Assembly: GCA_024742285.1 (NCBI GenBank)
Contig: JANSYR010000011.1
Span: forward strand, 181,951 to 245,950
Length of the DNA stretch: 64,000 nucleotides
Direction of reading: 5' to 3'
Source of the DNA: a bacterium
GTDB lineage: Bacteria > Myxococcota_A > UBA9160 > UBA4427
A program made the position numbers and the translations under genes. The notes under the pieces are model-generated. The model worked only from the letters and a program-made list of their open reading frames with translations. It made no database searches and had not been told where the DNA came from. Every line of letters starts with the position of its first letter. Position 1 is the first letter of the stretch. Below, piece by piece: positions 25,567 through 34,788 of this stretch.

Positions 25567-26708
25567 GCCGCCGCTCCTTTCCGCAGGCCCGCAATCCGGC
25601 AGAGGCGCTCGTGGTGGGCGGCCGGCGTTCCCCAGAGCGCTTCGTTCGAGATCGCGCGCCGCGCGTAGAGGTGGAGATCATGCTCCCAGGTGACGCCGAT
25701 GCCGCCGTGGATCTGGATGCAGTCCCGCGCGATCTCGCTCGCGGAGCGTCCCACGTGACTCTTGGCGAGGCTGACCGAGAGCGCGGCGTCGGGGGACGGG
25801 TCCTCGACGCTCCGCGCGGCGTGATCGGTGAGCGCCTTGGCCCCTTCGAGGGTGGTCACGTGGTCCGCGAGTCGATGCTTGAGCGCCTGATAGGAACCGA
25901 TCGGGCGACCGAACGCCACGCGCTCCTTCGCGTACTCGATGGTGCTCTCGAGGGCGCGGTCGATCACGCCTACGGTCTCCGCGCATTGAAGGAGCACGGC
26001 GAGCTGGAGCTGGCGCTCGACCAGCACCGCGGCGCCGTCGAGCTCGCCGACGACGTGCGCGGACTCGAGCGACACGCCCTCGAAACGAACCGTCGCGAGT
26101 CGCCGGCCCAGATCGAGCGCGTCGCACGGCTCGACCGTCACGCCGGTCGTCCGTCGCGGAAGCAGGAACTGCGACAGTCCGCCGCTCGTCGTCGCGGTCA
26201 CGAGCAGGTGATCCGCGACGTGGGCGTCCTGGACATATCCGCTCGCGCCGTCGAGCTGGATCCGTCCGCCGTGCGAACGTGCGGTTACGCTGCCGGGAAG
26301 CGTGCCGTCGGCGGTCCCCGTTCCTGCGAAGCACCACGTCGCGACCCGTCTGCCAGCGACGAGCGGAGCGAGGACCTCCGCCTGCTGCGCGTCCGTTCCG
26401 GACTGCGAGAGGGCGAAGGCGACGACGTTGGTCGGAAGGAAGGGGCCCGCGTAGACGACGCGACCGAGCTCCTCCGCGAGGATTGCCGCGTCGACGGCGC
26501 CCTCGGCCGCCTCGGCCATCCCGCCGGCTGCCTCGGGAACGAAGAGCGAGACCCAGCCGAGCCCCGCGCCCTGCTGCCACACGGCGGGGTCCCAGCCGTG
26601 CGGGTCCTGAAGCCGCGCACGCAGGTCCTCGAGCGTTCGGTGGTCGTCGAGGAAACGCCGGGTCGTGTCTCGCAGGAGCTGCTGATCTTCGCTGGCGTCG
26701 TAGCGCAT
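25257..26708 (-). CDS. Acyl-CoA dehydrogenase, short subunit, with extended C-terminal frame
   Basis: Acyl-CoA dehydrogenase whose family-like portion covers about residues 1-376, with FGRPIGSYQALKHRLADH and IHGGIGVTWEHDLHLYARRA in the expected places. Homology-like sequence ends near CRIAGL (DNA about 25580), but the frame has no stop until 25257. This adds about 107 arginine/serine-rich residues over the beginning of the downstream gene. Either the true stop was lost by mutation, giving a genuine long overlap, or there is a base error near 25570. I give the open frame as it stands. Functionally it pairs with the gene at 24268-25566. Confidence 0.82.
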   Translation of the reverse strand: MRYDASEDQQLLRDTTRRFLDDHRTLEDLRARLQDPHGWDPAVWQQGAGLGWVSLFVPEAAGGMAEAAEGAVDAAILAEELGRVVYAGPFLPTNVVAFALSQSGTDAQQAEVLAPLVAGRRVATWCFAGTGTADGTLPGSVTARSHGGRIQLDGASGYVQDAHVADHLLVTATTSGGLSQFLLPRRTTGVTVEPCDALDLGRRLATVRFEGVSLESAHVVGELDGAAVLVERQLQLAVLLQCAETVGVIDRALESTIEYAKERVAFGRPIGSYQALKHRLADHVTTLEGAKALTDHAARSVEDPSPDAALSVSLAKSHVGRSASEIARDCIQIHGGIGVTWEHDLHLYARRAISNEALWGTPAAHHERLCRIAGLRKGAAACPPDLPRRRRSATRPKSAPSACAPANISPERICRRAFPASPASSSRTTRSSRGTAVSSARSGTAGSPASPCRWSSEASACRSASTTSSSKRHAPIACPGPSA

Positions 26709-26873
26709 TCGTTTCCCGGTCTCGGTCGGTGGCGGACCCGCGCCGCCCGCATGCGAGCGTACACGCTGCGGCGTGTCGGGCTAGTCCTCGCGTCGGGAAC
26801 CCGACGGAGCCGCGCGCGACGGACCCGGGCCGGGGCCGGCGGGATGCGTCGAGAGGCGCTAGCAAGGGGTGCG

Positions 26874-27947
26874 ATGCGGGTCGGTTACCAGATCGGACAT
26901 TGGGGAAAGGACGCGCGGGTCGGTGGCTGCGACCTGCCGCCGCTCGAGGTCGTCGAGCGTCTCCGTGAGGCCGAGTCGTGGGGCTGTGACTCGGTCTGGG
27001 CACCGGAGTCCTACTTCGCCGAGGCCTATACGTTCCTGTCCTGGATCGGTGCGCACACCGAGCGGATGAAGCTGGGGACGGCCGTCGCGCCGATCCAGTC
27101 GCGGACGCCCGTCAACTTCGCCCAGATGGCGATCACGCTGGACCACCTGACGCAGGGGCGGGTCGTCGTCGGTCTGGGCGTGACGGGGATCAACGTCGCG
27201 GAGGGCTGGTTCGGTCAGCGTTTCGACAAGCCGCTCGCGCGTACCCGCGAGTACGTCTCGATCATGCGTGCCGTGCTCGCGGGCGAGCGACCCGAGAACG
27301 CGGACGGCGAGTTCTATCCGCTGCCGGTCCCGAACGGGGTCGGGAGTCGCAAGGCGCTCAAGTCGCCCGTCCGTCCCTACCGCAAGGACCTGCCGATCGT
27401 GCTCGGTGCGATCGGGCCGAGGAACATGGCGCTCGCAGCCGAGATCGCGGACGGATGGATGCCGGCGGCCTACATGCCTGACCGTGAGGCGGACTACGTC
27501 GCGATGCTCGACGAGGGCTTCGCGCGCCCGGGGGCGCGTCGCTCGCGGGAGGACTTCTTCCTGCCCGCCGCGGTGACGGTCGTCGTCGACGACGACCTGG
27601 ATCGCGCGTCGCGATCGATTCGACAGTCGATCCTCTACCAGATCACGGTGATGGGGCACGGCGATCGGAACTTCCAGTTCGATCTCTTCGCGCGCGCGGG
27701 ATTCGAGGCCGAGGCCCATACGGCGCGACGGCTCTTCGGGGAAGGGCGGGTCGACGAGGCGACCGGGGCGATCAGCCAGGAGATGGTCGACGCGATCGCG
27801 CTCGTCGGGCCCCGGGAACGGGTCCTCGAGCGCTTGCCGCGCTGGACGTCGGGCATCGCGAACTACCTGATCGTGCGCGGCGACTTCGAGGCCCTCCGCA
27901 CGATCCTCGAGACGGGAGGCTTCGAGCGGCCCGGGGAGGACGGATGA
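26874..27947 (+). CDS. LLM-class F420-dependent oxidoreductase
   Basis: Luciferase-like protein of 357 residues beginning MRVGYQIGHWG. It has WGCDSVWAPESYFAEAYTFL, LGTAVAPIQSRTPVNFAQ, LTQGRVVVGLGVTGINVAEG and LPIVLGAIGPRNMALAAEIA, matching the longer mycobacterial-type F420-dependent group. It starts at the ATG at 26874 after AAGGGG. Its stop overlaps the next SDR by four bases (ATGA), so the two are co-translated. It is probably a reductase or dehydrogenase step on a ketone or enoyl substrate; the cofactor is assigned from the family only. Confidence 0.9.
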   Translation: MRVGYQIGHWGKDARVGGCDLPPLEVVERLREAESWGCDSVWAPESYFAEAYTFLSWIGAHTERMKLGTAVAPIQSRTPVNFAQMAITLDHLTQGRVVVGLGVTGINVAEGWFGQRFDKPLARTREYVSIMRAVLAGERPENADGEFYPLPVPNGVGSRKALKSPVRPYRKDLPIVLGAIGPRNMALAAEIADGWMPAAYMPDREADYVAMLDEGFARPGARRSREDFFLPAAVTVVVDDDLDRASRSIRQSILYQITVMGHGDRNFQFDLFARAGFEAEAHTARRLFGEGRVDEATGAISQEMVDAIALVGPRERVLERLPRWTSGIANYLIVRGDFEALRTILETGGFERPGEDG

Positions 27948-28753
27948 GCGAAGCGAACACGCCGGCCGCCGGGGATCTGGCCGACCTGAAAGGACGGGTC
28001 GCGTTGGTGACGGGCGCCGGCCAGGTCGGTGAGGCCCTCGCGGTCTCGCTCGCGCGCCACGGCGCCGGCGCCGTGGCCGTCGTCGACCTCTCCGCGGAGC
28101 GCGCCGAGCACGTCGTCGCCGAGGTCGAGCGGTCAGGGACCCGCGGCATCGCGCTCCAGGCGGACCTGACGGATCCCGATGCGGTTGCGGAAATGGCCCG
28201 GGAAGCGATTCGCGGGTTCGGTCGGCCGCTGGACATCCTGGTCAACAATGCGGGCATGCCGCCGGGCTTCTTCTCCGATCCCGGGGGCGCGATCCGGCCC
28301 TTCGCCGAGCAGTCGCCCGACGATTGGGCGCCGCTGCTGAGGCTGAACCTGGATGCCGTCCTGTCCGTCACGCGCGCCTTCATTGGCGGGATGATCGAGC
28401 AGCGCCACGGTCGTGTGATCTCGATCGTCTCCGACTCGGCGCGTACGGGCGACCGCAACATGGCCGTCTATGCCGCGGCCAAGGGCGGCACCGCGGCGTT
28501 CATGCGATCGCTCGCGAGCGAGGTGGGTCCACACGGGGTGACGGTCAACTGCGTCTCGTTGAGCACGATCTGGCGAGCGCCCGAACCCCCGGGCGAAGAC
28601 GAGCTGCGCCGGATGGCGCGGCACTATCCGCTCGGTTTCTACGGCGACGCGAGCGACGTCGCGGGCATGGTGACCTTCCTCGCGAGCGACGCGGCGCGCT
28701 GGATCACCGGGCAGGTCTACGGAGTGAACGGGGGCTATGCCTACGGACTTTGA
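27944..28753 (+). CDS. SDR family oxidoreductase
   Basis: Short-chain dehydrogenase of 269 residues with TGAGQVG as a variant nucleotide motif, ILVNNAGMPPGFF, SIVSDSARTGDRN carrying the serine, YAAAK and the terminal GQVYGVNGGYAYG. The sequence stretch VNCVSLSTIWRAPEPPGEDE replaces the usual PG motif after the active site. It is translationally coupled to the F420-type oxidoreductase upstream and followed by the double CaiB transferase. Confidence 0.9.
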   Translation: MSEANTPAAGDLADLKGRVALVTGAGQVGEALAVSLARHGAGAVAVVDLSAERAEHVVAEVERSGTRGIALQADLTDPDAVAEMAREAIRGFGRPLDILVNNAGMPPGFFSDPGGAIRPFAEQSPDDWAPLLRLNLDAVLSVTRAFIGGMIEQRHGRVISIVSDSARTGDRNMAVYAAAKGGTAAFMRSLASEVGPHGVTVNCVSLSTIWRAPEPPGEDELRRMARHYPLGFYGDASDVAGMVTFLASDAARWITGQVYGVNGGYAYGL

Positions 28754-28792
28754 TCTCGACCTCGCCACGCCGGCCAAAGGCGGAGACGAATC

Positions 28793-31270
28793 GTGACGGC
28801 GTCTCGACGATCGGTAAGCGCCCCGCTCGATGGCGTGCGCGTGGTCGACGCGACGACGGCCTCGGGCGAGCTCGCCGGGCGCGTGCTCGCCGATCTCGGC
28901 GCGGAGGTCGTGAAGGTCGAGCCGCCCGGCGGCGCCGAGTCGCGGAGGCGCGGCCCCTTCGTCCGCGGTCATGAGGGGGATCGAGAGGCCTCGCTCTTCT
29001 GGGCGGCGCTGGGGCGGGGGAAGCGCAGCGTCGTGCTCGACGTCCTGACGCCGGAAGGCGCCGCAGGGCTTCGTCCGCTCCTGGCCGAGGCGGACGTGTT
29101 CCTCGAGTCGTTTCCGCCCGGTCGGTTGGCGGACGTGGGCCTCGACCCCGCCGCCGTCGCCTCCGAGTTTCCCTCGCTCGTCCACGCCTCGATCACCCCG
29201 TTCGGGCAGACGGGACCGCTGGCCGACGCGCCGGCCAGCGATCTCACGATCGAGGCGGCGAGTGGTCTGCTCGGCTTGCAGGGGCCGGGAGACCGTCCCC
29301 CGGTTCCGATCGGCTATCCGCAGGCGAGCTTCCACGCCTCGGCGCAGGCCGCGGCCGACGTCTGCTGCGCTCTCTACGAACGGCGTCGAAGCGGGCGCGG
29401 TCAACACCTCGACGTGTCGGCGCAGGCCGCGATGCTGTGGACGACGCTGAACGCCAATGGCTACCCGCTCTACGCGGGGGAGGACCCGCCCGGGACCGGG
29501 GAGGCGCGCACGCTCGAACGGCCCGAGATCCTGCCCGGCGTCAAGCTGCCGCTTCGCCTGCCTTGCGCGGATGGTCACATGCTGATGTCGCTCCCGGTGC
29601 CCGTGATCGGCGAACGCACGCTGCACGTCGTGCTTCGGGAGGCGGAGGCGCACGGCCGGCTGCCGAGCGATCTCGCCGGTCGCGACTGGTCGGCGTTCAT
29701 CGGCGACTATGTCGGCGGGCGCCTCGACGCTGGACTGCTCCAGCGGGGACTCGACGCCGCGGTCGACTATCTGGCGACCCGGACGAAGCGCGAAGTGCAG
29801 GCACTCGCCGTCGCCGAGCGCATCCTGCTCGCGCCCGTCTTCGAGCTCGCCGATCTGGTCGACGATCCCCAGCTCACGGCCCGTGCCTACTGGAAGGAGG
29901 TCGGGGGACATCGCCACCCCGGGCCCTTCGCGCGCCTCTCGCGGACCCCGATCCGTGTCTCGCCGGCGGCGCCTCGGCTCGGCGCGGACGACGGGGCGCC
30001 GCCTTCGTGGCGTTCGGCACCCCGCTTCTCGAGGAATCGCGACCGCTCGGATCGGGCGGACGACGCGGGGATCTTCGCAGGGCTCAAGGTCGCCGACTTC
30101 TCGTGGGCGGCGACGGGGCCGCTGATGGCCAAGGCGCTCGGGGATCACGGCGCGACCGTCGTGCGCGTCGAATCCGCGAGCAAGCTCGATACCGCCCGTT
30201 CCGCGCCGCCGTTCCACGAAGGCGAGCGGCACATCGATCGCGCCTTCATGTTCGCGAACTACAACACCTCGAAGCTTGGTCTGACCCTGGATCTCACGAC
30301 CGACCGGGGCGCCGAGGTGGCCCGGCAGCTCGTCGACTGGGCCGACGTGTACATCGAGAGCTTCACGCCGGGGACCGTCGACCGCTTCGGTCTCGACTGG
30401 GAGAGCGTCTCCGCGTCCCGGTCGGACCTGGTGATGGTTTCGACGTCGATGCGCGGCCAGACCGGTCCGGAGCGACGTTATGCGGGTTTCGGATCGCAGG
30501 GCGCCGCGTTGACCGGGTTCGAGAGCCTGACCGGCTGGGCCGACCGGGAGCCGTCCCAGGTCTACGGCGCCTACTCCGACTTCATCGCCACGCGCTACGG
30601 GCTCGCGACGCTCGCGTCCGCGCTGATGTGTCGGGACGAGACGGGGGAGGGGCAGTGGATCGACCTCGCGCAGGCCGAGGCGGCGATCCACTTCCTCGAG
30701 CCGTTGATGCTCGATCTGACCGTGAATGGTTGCAGGGCCGAGCGGGACGGCGCCGGCGCGTTCCATGCCTGCCCCAACGTCGTCGTTCCGTGCGCGGGGG
30801 TCGAACGGTATGTCGCGCTCTCGGTGGAGACGAGCGAGCAGTGGCATGCGCTGCTTGGGATCGCCCCCCTCGACGCGTTCGCGGGGGCGAAGTACGACGC
30901 GCTCGACGGCCGTCGGGCGGACCGCGCCGCGATCGAGGCCGCGCTCGCGAAATGGTCGTCGGGCTTCGAGCCTTTCGAGCTCGCCGAGCGCTTGCGTCGC
31001 GGCGGCGTGCCGGCGCACGCCGTGCTCCGCCCGCTCGACCTGCTCGACGATCCGCAGATCGCGCACCGGGGCCATTTCGTGTCGGTCGAGCACGCTGTCA
31101 TGGGTCGCGTGCGTCAGGACGGACCGGCGACGCGCTACTCGCGAACTTCGCCGCGGCTGCGCCGCGCCGCGCCGGCGCTGGGCGAGCACACCGAGGCGGT
31201 CCTGCGTGACCTGCTCGGGCTGAGCGAAGACGAGATCGCGGACCTGGCGATCGCGGGGGCGCTCTCGTGA
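28793..31270 (+). CDS. Tandem (fused) CaiB/BaiF CoA transferase
   Basis: An 825-residue protein made of two CaiB-type halves. Half one begins PLDGVRVVDATTASGELAG and half two, near residue 425, begins GIFAGLKVADFSWAATGPLM. Each half has the ADLGAEVVKVE or DHGATVVRVE strand. At the position of the catalytic aspartate, the second half has VYGAYSDFIATRYG (near residue 595). The first half reads IGYPQASFHASAQA without an aspartate, so only one active site may be functional. Natural class III transferases are interlocked dimers, so the fusion can fold as a single-chain dimer. The start is GTG with GGAG upstream. It lies in the plus-strand unit 26874-32852. Confidence 0.9.
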   Translation: MTASRRSVSAPLDGVRVVDATTASGELAGRVLADLGAEVVKVEPPGGAESRRRGPFVRGHEGDREASLFWAALGRGKRSVVLDVLTPEGAAGLRPLLAEADVFLESFPPGRLADVGLDPAAVASEFPSLVHASITPFGQTGPLADAPASDLTIEAASGLLGLQGPGDRPPVPIGYPQASFHASAQAAADVCCALYERRRSGRGQHLDVSAQAAMLWTTLNANGYPLYAGEDPPGTGEARTLERPEILPGVKLPLRLPCADGHMLMSLPVPVIGERTLHVVLREAEAHGRLPSDLAGRDWSAFIGDYVGGRLDAGLLQRGLDAAVDYLATRTKREVQALAVAERILLAPVFELADLVDDPQLTARAYWKEVGGHRHPGPFARLSRTPIRVSPAAPRLGADDGAPPSWRSAPRFSRNRDRSDRADDAGIFAGLKVADFSWAATGPLMAKALGDHGATVVRVESASKLDTARSAPPFHEGERHIDRAFMFANYNTSKLGLTLDLTTDRGAEVARQLVDWADVYIESFTPGTVDRFGLDWESVSASRSDLVMVSTSMRGQTGPERRYAGFGSQGAALTGFESLTGWADREPSQVYGAYSDFIATRYGLATLASALMCRDETGEGQWIDLAQAEAAIHFLEPLMLDLTVNGCRAERDGAGAFHACPNVVVPCAGVERYVALSVETSEQWHALLGIAPLDAFAGAKYDALDGRRADRAAIEAALAKWSSGFEPFELAERLRRGGVPAHAVLRPLDLLDDPQIAHRGHFVSVEHAVMGRVRQDGPATRYSRTSPRLRRAAPALGEHTEAVLRDLLGLSEDEIADLAIAGALS

Positions 31271-31313
31271 GCGCGGGGCGCGTGATCGGGCTCGGGAATC
31301 GGAGGAGAAGACC

Positions 31314-32852
31314 ATGAGCGAACACGACCTCGGCGATCGCATCGCGGGGATCCGAGCGGCCTCGCAGCATGTGCCGCCCGCGGAGACCCTCCCGAGAGAG
31401 CGACTGGCGTCGGAGCCGCGCTGCCTGACGCAGGTCGCCGCGTGGCACGACGAGGCAGACGTCGTGGTCGTCGGATACGGCGGTGCCGGCGTGTGCGCGG
31501 CGCTCGAAGCGGCGCGCGCGGGGGCAGACGTGCTCGCGCTCGAGCGGGCCGGCGGGGGAGGGGGGACGACCGCGATGTCGACGGCTCACGTCTACATGGG
31601 CGGAGGGACGCGCGTGCAGAAAGCGGTCGGCCTCGAGGACTCGACGGAGGACATGTTCCGCTTCCTGATGGCCTCCGCGGATCAGCCGGACGAGGAGCGG
31701 GTGCGACTCTTCTGCGACGAGAGCGTCGACCACTTCGACTGGCTCGTCGCGCAGGGCGTGCCCTTCAAGGACTCGATCTGGCCCGAGCGGACGCCCGAGC
31801 AGCCGAACGACGACTGCCTCCTCTGGTCGGGCAACGAGAAAGCCTGGCCCTTCCGCGACCTCGCGCGCCCCGCGGCACGGGGGCACAAGGTCCAGAACCA
31901 GGCGGAGGGCGGCCCCGTTCTCTTCCGGATCCTGTCGGAGCGGGCGCAGGAGGCGGGCGTCCGGCTGCAGGTCGACACCCGCGTCCTCAACCTGGTCCTG
32001 CGGCCGGAGGACGGGCGGGTCGCCGGCGTCGTGGTTCTCCAGGACGGTGAGGAGCGCGCCATTCGTGCGCGTCGCGGCGTGATCCTCTGTGCGGGGGGCT
32101 TCGCGATGAATCGCGAGATGCTGCAGAATCATCTCCCGATTGCCACGACCGAGAACGTCGCGATGATCGGGAACCCGTACGACGACGGCGCGGGGATCCG
32201 GATGGGGCTCTCCGCGAGAGGCACGGCGATCCACATGGATTCGTATTTCCTCTCCGTTCTCTGGTATCCGCCGGCCAGTCTGACCAAGGGGATCCTGGTG
32301 AACGGCCAGGGACAGCGCTTCGTGAACGAGGACTCGTACCACGGGCGATGCGGCGAGTACGCCAAGCGCCAGCAGCGCGCCTATCTGATCGCGGACGAGA
32401 GCATCTTCGGCTATCCGGAGAGCGGTCTCGAGCTGATCGCCACGGAGGGGTCGATCGGCGATCTCGAGCGCGCCCTCGAGATCCCGGACGGAATGCTCCA
32501 GAGCACCGTCGCGGTCTACAACGCGAACGCGGCGCGCGGGGAGGACCCCGTCTTCCACAAGCATCCGGATTGGCTGAAGCCCCTCGACACGCCGCCCTTC
32601 GCCGCGATCGAGTGCAGCTTCGGGATCGCGCCCTACGTGTCCTTCACGCTCGGCGGCCTCAAGACCCGTCCGACGGGGGAGGTGCTCACGGAGGACGGAC
32701 AGGACGTGCCCGGACTCTATGCGGCCGGGCGCACCGCCTGCGGCATCCCCCGTTCCTCGTGGGGCTACTGCAGCGGAACGTCCGTCGCGGATGCGACGTT
32801 CTTCGGGCGGATCGCGGGCCGGACGGCCGCGGGACACGCGCCCTGGACGTGA
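31314..32852 (+). CDS. FAD-dependent oxidoreductase (fumarate reductase/ketosteroid-dehydrogenase-like)
   Basis: Flavoprotein of 512 residues. VVVVGYGGAGVCAALEAARA near residue 50 binds FAD. Further blocks are GGGGGTTAMSTAHVYMGGGT, GVILCAGGFAMNREML and the C-terminal GLYAAGRTACGIPRSSWGYC. These belong to the succinate dehydrogenase/fumarate reductase flavoprotein superfamily that includes 3-ketosteroid Delta1- and Delta4-dehydrogenases. Given the KshA-like oxygenase in the window, a ring dehydrogenase is a reasonable but unproven reading. GGAGGAGAAG precedes the ATG. It is the last gene of the unit 26874-32852. Confidence 0.88.
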   Translation: MSEHDLGDRIAGIRAASQHVPPAETLPRERLASEPRCLTQVAAWHDEADVVVVGYGGAGVCAALEAARAGADVLALERAGGGGGTTAMSTAHVYMGGGTRVQKAVGLEDSTEDMFRFLMASADQPDEERVRLFCDESVDHFDWLVAQGVPFKDSIWPERTPEQPNDDCLLWSGNEKAWPFRDLARPAARGHKVQNQAEGGPVLFRILSERAQEAGVRLQVDTRVLNLVLRPEDGRVAGVVVLQDGEERAIRARRGVILCAGGFAMNREMLQNHLPIATTENVAMIGNPYDDGAGIRMGLSARGTAIHMDSYFLSVLWYPPASLTKGILVNGQGQRFVNEDSYHGRCGEYAKRQQRAYLIADESIFGYPESGLELIATEGSIGDLERALEIPDGMLQSTVAVYNANAARGEDPVFHKHPDWLKPLDTPPFAAIECSFGIAPYVSFTLGGLKTRPTGEVLTEDGQDVPGLYAAGRTACGIPRSSWGYCSGTSVADATFFGRIAGRTAAGHAPWT

Positions 32853-32875
32853 GTGTTCGCTCGGGTGAGCGCTGA

Positions 32876-34561
32876 TCAGGCGTGGAGCTCGCCCGATTCG
32901 AAGCGCGCGCGCAGGACGTGCTTGAGGAGCTTCCCCGTCGCCGTTCGCGGAAGGGGCTCGGGCGTGAGCAGGCAGTGCCTGGGCACCTTGTAGTGCGCGA
33001 GACTCGTCCGGCACCAGTCGGTCAGGGCCTCGGGCGTGACGTCACTCGCCGGACCGACCGTGACGACGGCGCATACGGCGTCGCCGGTCTGCGCGTCGTC
33101 GACGGCGAAGACGGCGGCCTCCAGCACGTCCTCGTGCGCTTCCAGCGCGGCCTCGACCTCGGTCGGTGAGACGTTCTCCGCGCTGACGAGGATCATGTCG
33201 CGCGCGCGCGAATCGATGTAGAGCAGGCCGTCCTCGAGGCGCGCGACGTCGCCCATGGCCAGCCATCCGCCCTCCTTGAGCGCGCCGGCCGTGGCCTCCG
33301 GGTCGTTCCAGTAGCCCAGCATCAGGTAGGGGCTGCGGACGTGGACCTCGCCGTGCTCGCCTTCGGGCACGGGTTTCCCGTCGGGATCGCGGAGCTCGAG
33401 CTGTGTCGTGACCGTCACGCGGCCCGTCGAGGTCGGGTGCGCCTGGAATTCCGGGCCGCCGATGCTCGCGATGACCGCGCCGCCCTCGGTGCTCGTGTAG
33501 CCCATGCCCATCGTGCCGTTCGCGGAAGGGAACGACCGACGGAGACCGTCCTGTACGGCGGGGCTGACCGGTGCGCCGCCGACCCCGACGTAGCGGATCG
33601 AGGACGTGTCGTAGCGACCGACGGCGTCGCAGGCGGCGAGTCGGGGCCCCGCGCTCCCCAACGCGAGCCAGGTGGTCGCCCGTTCGCGTTCGATCGTCGC
33701 GAGGACGCGCTCCGGATCGAAGCGCCCGGGCAGCAGGACGAAGGCCGTGCCGTTCAGGATCGCCAGAAGGACGACGCCGTTCAGCATCGAGGTATGGAAG
33801 AGGGGCGAAGTGACCAGCACGACGTCGTCGCCGGCCGGGAGCTCGTCGCCCGCGAGGGGCACGTCGGCGCCCATCCCGACCCGCGCCATCTGCGGCGCGA
33901 AGGCGGAGAGCTGGGCGAAGCCGACGAGTGCCCGATGGGGGACCGTGACCGCCTTCGGACGCCCGGTCGTGCCGCTCGTGAAGAAGAGGACGGCCGGGTC
34001 GTCTTCCGCGATCTCCGGGTAGTCGGGCTTCTCGCCCGCGTGGGCCTCGGCGCAGCGCGCGACTTCGTCGAGATCGAAGGTCGGGACGCCGAGGCCGCTC
34101 GCCGCGACCCGCTCGAGGCGGGGCCCGTCCGCCAGGACGAGCACGGGCTCGACGAGCTGCGTCGCGTGCGCGAACTCGTCCGGCGTCCACCAGCCGTTGA
34201 ACGCGGCGGGAATGGCGCCGATGCTCACGAGGGCCCAGTAGCAGACCACCCACTCCCAACGGTTGGCGGCGAAGATCGCGACCCGGTCACCGGGACGGAT
34301 GGCGTGTTCGCGCTGGAACACGGTGGCCATCGCGTCGACCTGCGTCAGGTGGTCCGCGAAGCTCAGGCGGACGTCTCCGTCGACGACGTAGGGTCGATCG
34401 CCGAATCGCGCCGACCCTTCGAGCAGCTCGCGGAGGGAACGGGCGCGATGGCGGAAGACGGGCATCCGATGTCCGCGCACGTCTTCTTCGACGACCTCGA
34501 AGAGCGCGCCCTCCGCGGTCAGCTTTTCGCGCAGCTGCGCCATGATCGTTGCGACGTCCAT
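32876..34561 (-). CDS. Acyl-CoA synthetase (AMP-forming)
   Basis: ANL-superfamily ligase of 561 residues. The phosphate loop LFFTSGTTGRPKAVTV is near residue 195, followed by YVGVGGAPVSPA, MGMGYTSTEGGAVIA, GYWNDPEATAGALKEGGWLAMGD in pieces, and the C-terminal lysine in PRTATGKLLKHVL near residue 545. It activates a carboxylic acid with ATP and CoA and is the probable entry step for this set of CoA-ester genes. GGAGAAGAGG lies before the ATG. It is transcribed alone, convergent with the flavoprotein at 31314. Confidence 0.92.
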   Translation of the reverse strand: MDVATIMAQLREKLTAEGALFEVVEEDVRGHRMPVFRHRARSLRELLEGSARFGDRPYVVDGDVRLSFADHLTQVDAMATVFQREHAIRPGDRVAIFAANRWEWVVCYWALVSIGAIPAAFNGWWTPDEFAHATQLVEPVLVLADGPRLERVAASGLGVPTFDLDEVARCAEAHAGEKPDYPEIAEDDPAVLFFTSGTTGRPKAVTVPHRALVGFAQLSAFAPQMARVGMGADVPLAGDELPAGDDVVLVTSPLFHTSMLNGVVLLAILNGTAFVLLPGRFDPERVLATIERERATTWLALGSAGPRLAACDAVGRYDTSSIRYVGVGGAPVSPAVQDGLRRSFPSANGTMGMGYTSTEGGAVIASIGGPEFQAHPTSTGRVTVTTQLELRDPDGKPVPEGEHGEVHVRSPYLMLGYWNDPEATAGALKEGGWLAMGDVARLEDGLLYIDSRARDMILVSAENVSPTEVEAALEAHEDVLEAAVFAVDDAQTGDAVCAVVTVGPASDVTPEALTDWCRTSLAHYKVPRHCLLTPEPLPRTATGKLLKHVLRARFESGELHA

Positions 34562-34788
34562 GAGCCTCTTCTCCAGGTTGGCGTCCGATGGTCACAAATT
34601 CCGGTAGCGCCGGAAAGTGGACACTCGGAGACGAGACGGCCGCCCTTTCGAAGGGTGAATCGCCCGAAGTGAGGGGTGCTTCACAGTGGGCTCATCGACG
34701 CTGCGGTTTCCTGTTCTCCATTGGACGAGCCTCGATCGGATGGACGACGTGCGTGACTTCGATCGGCCGCACCCAAGGGAGACAGACG

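Noticed and set aside
32858..32871. Weak hairpin CGCTC/GAGCG between the flavoprotein and synthetase stops
   Set aside because: Five-pair stem without a T-run; not above background.
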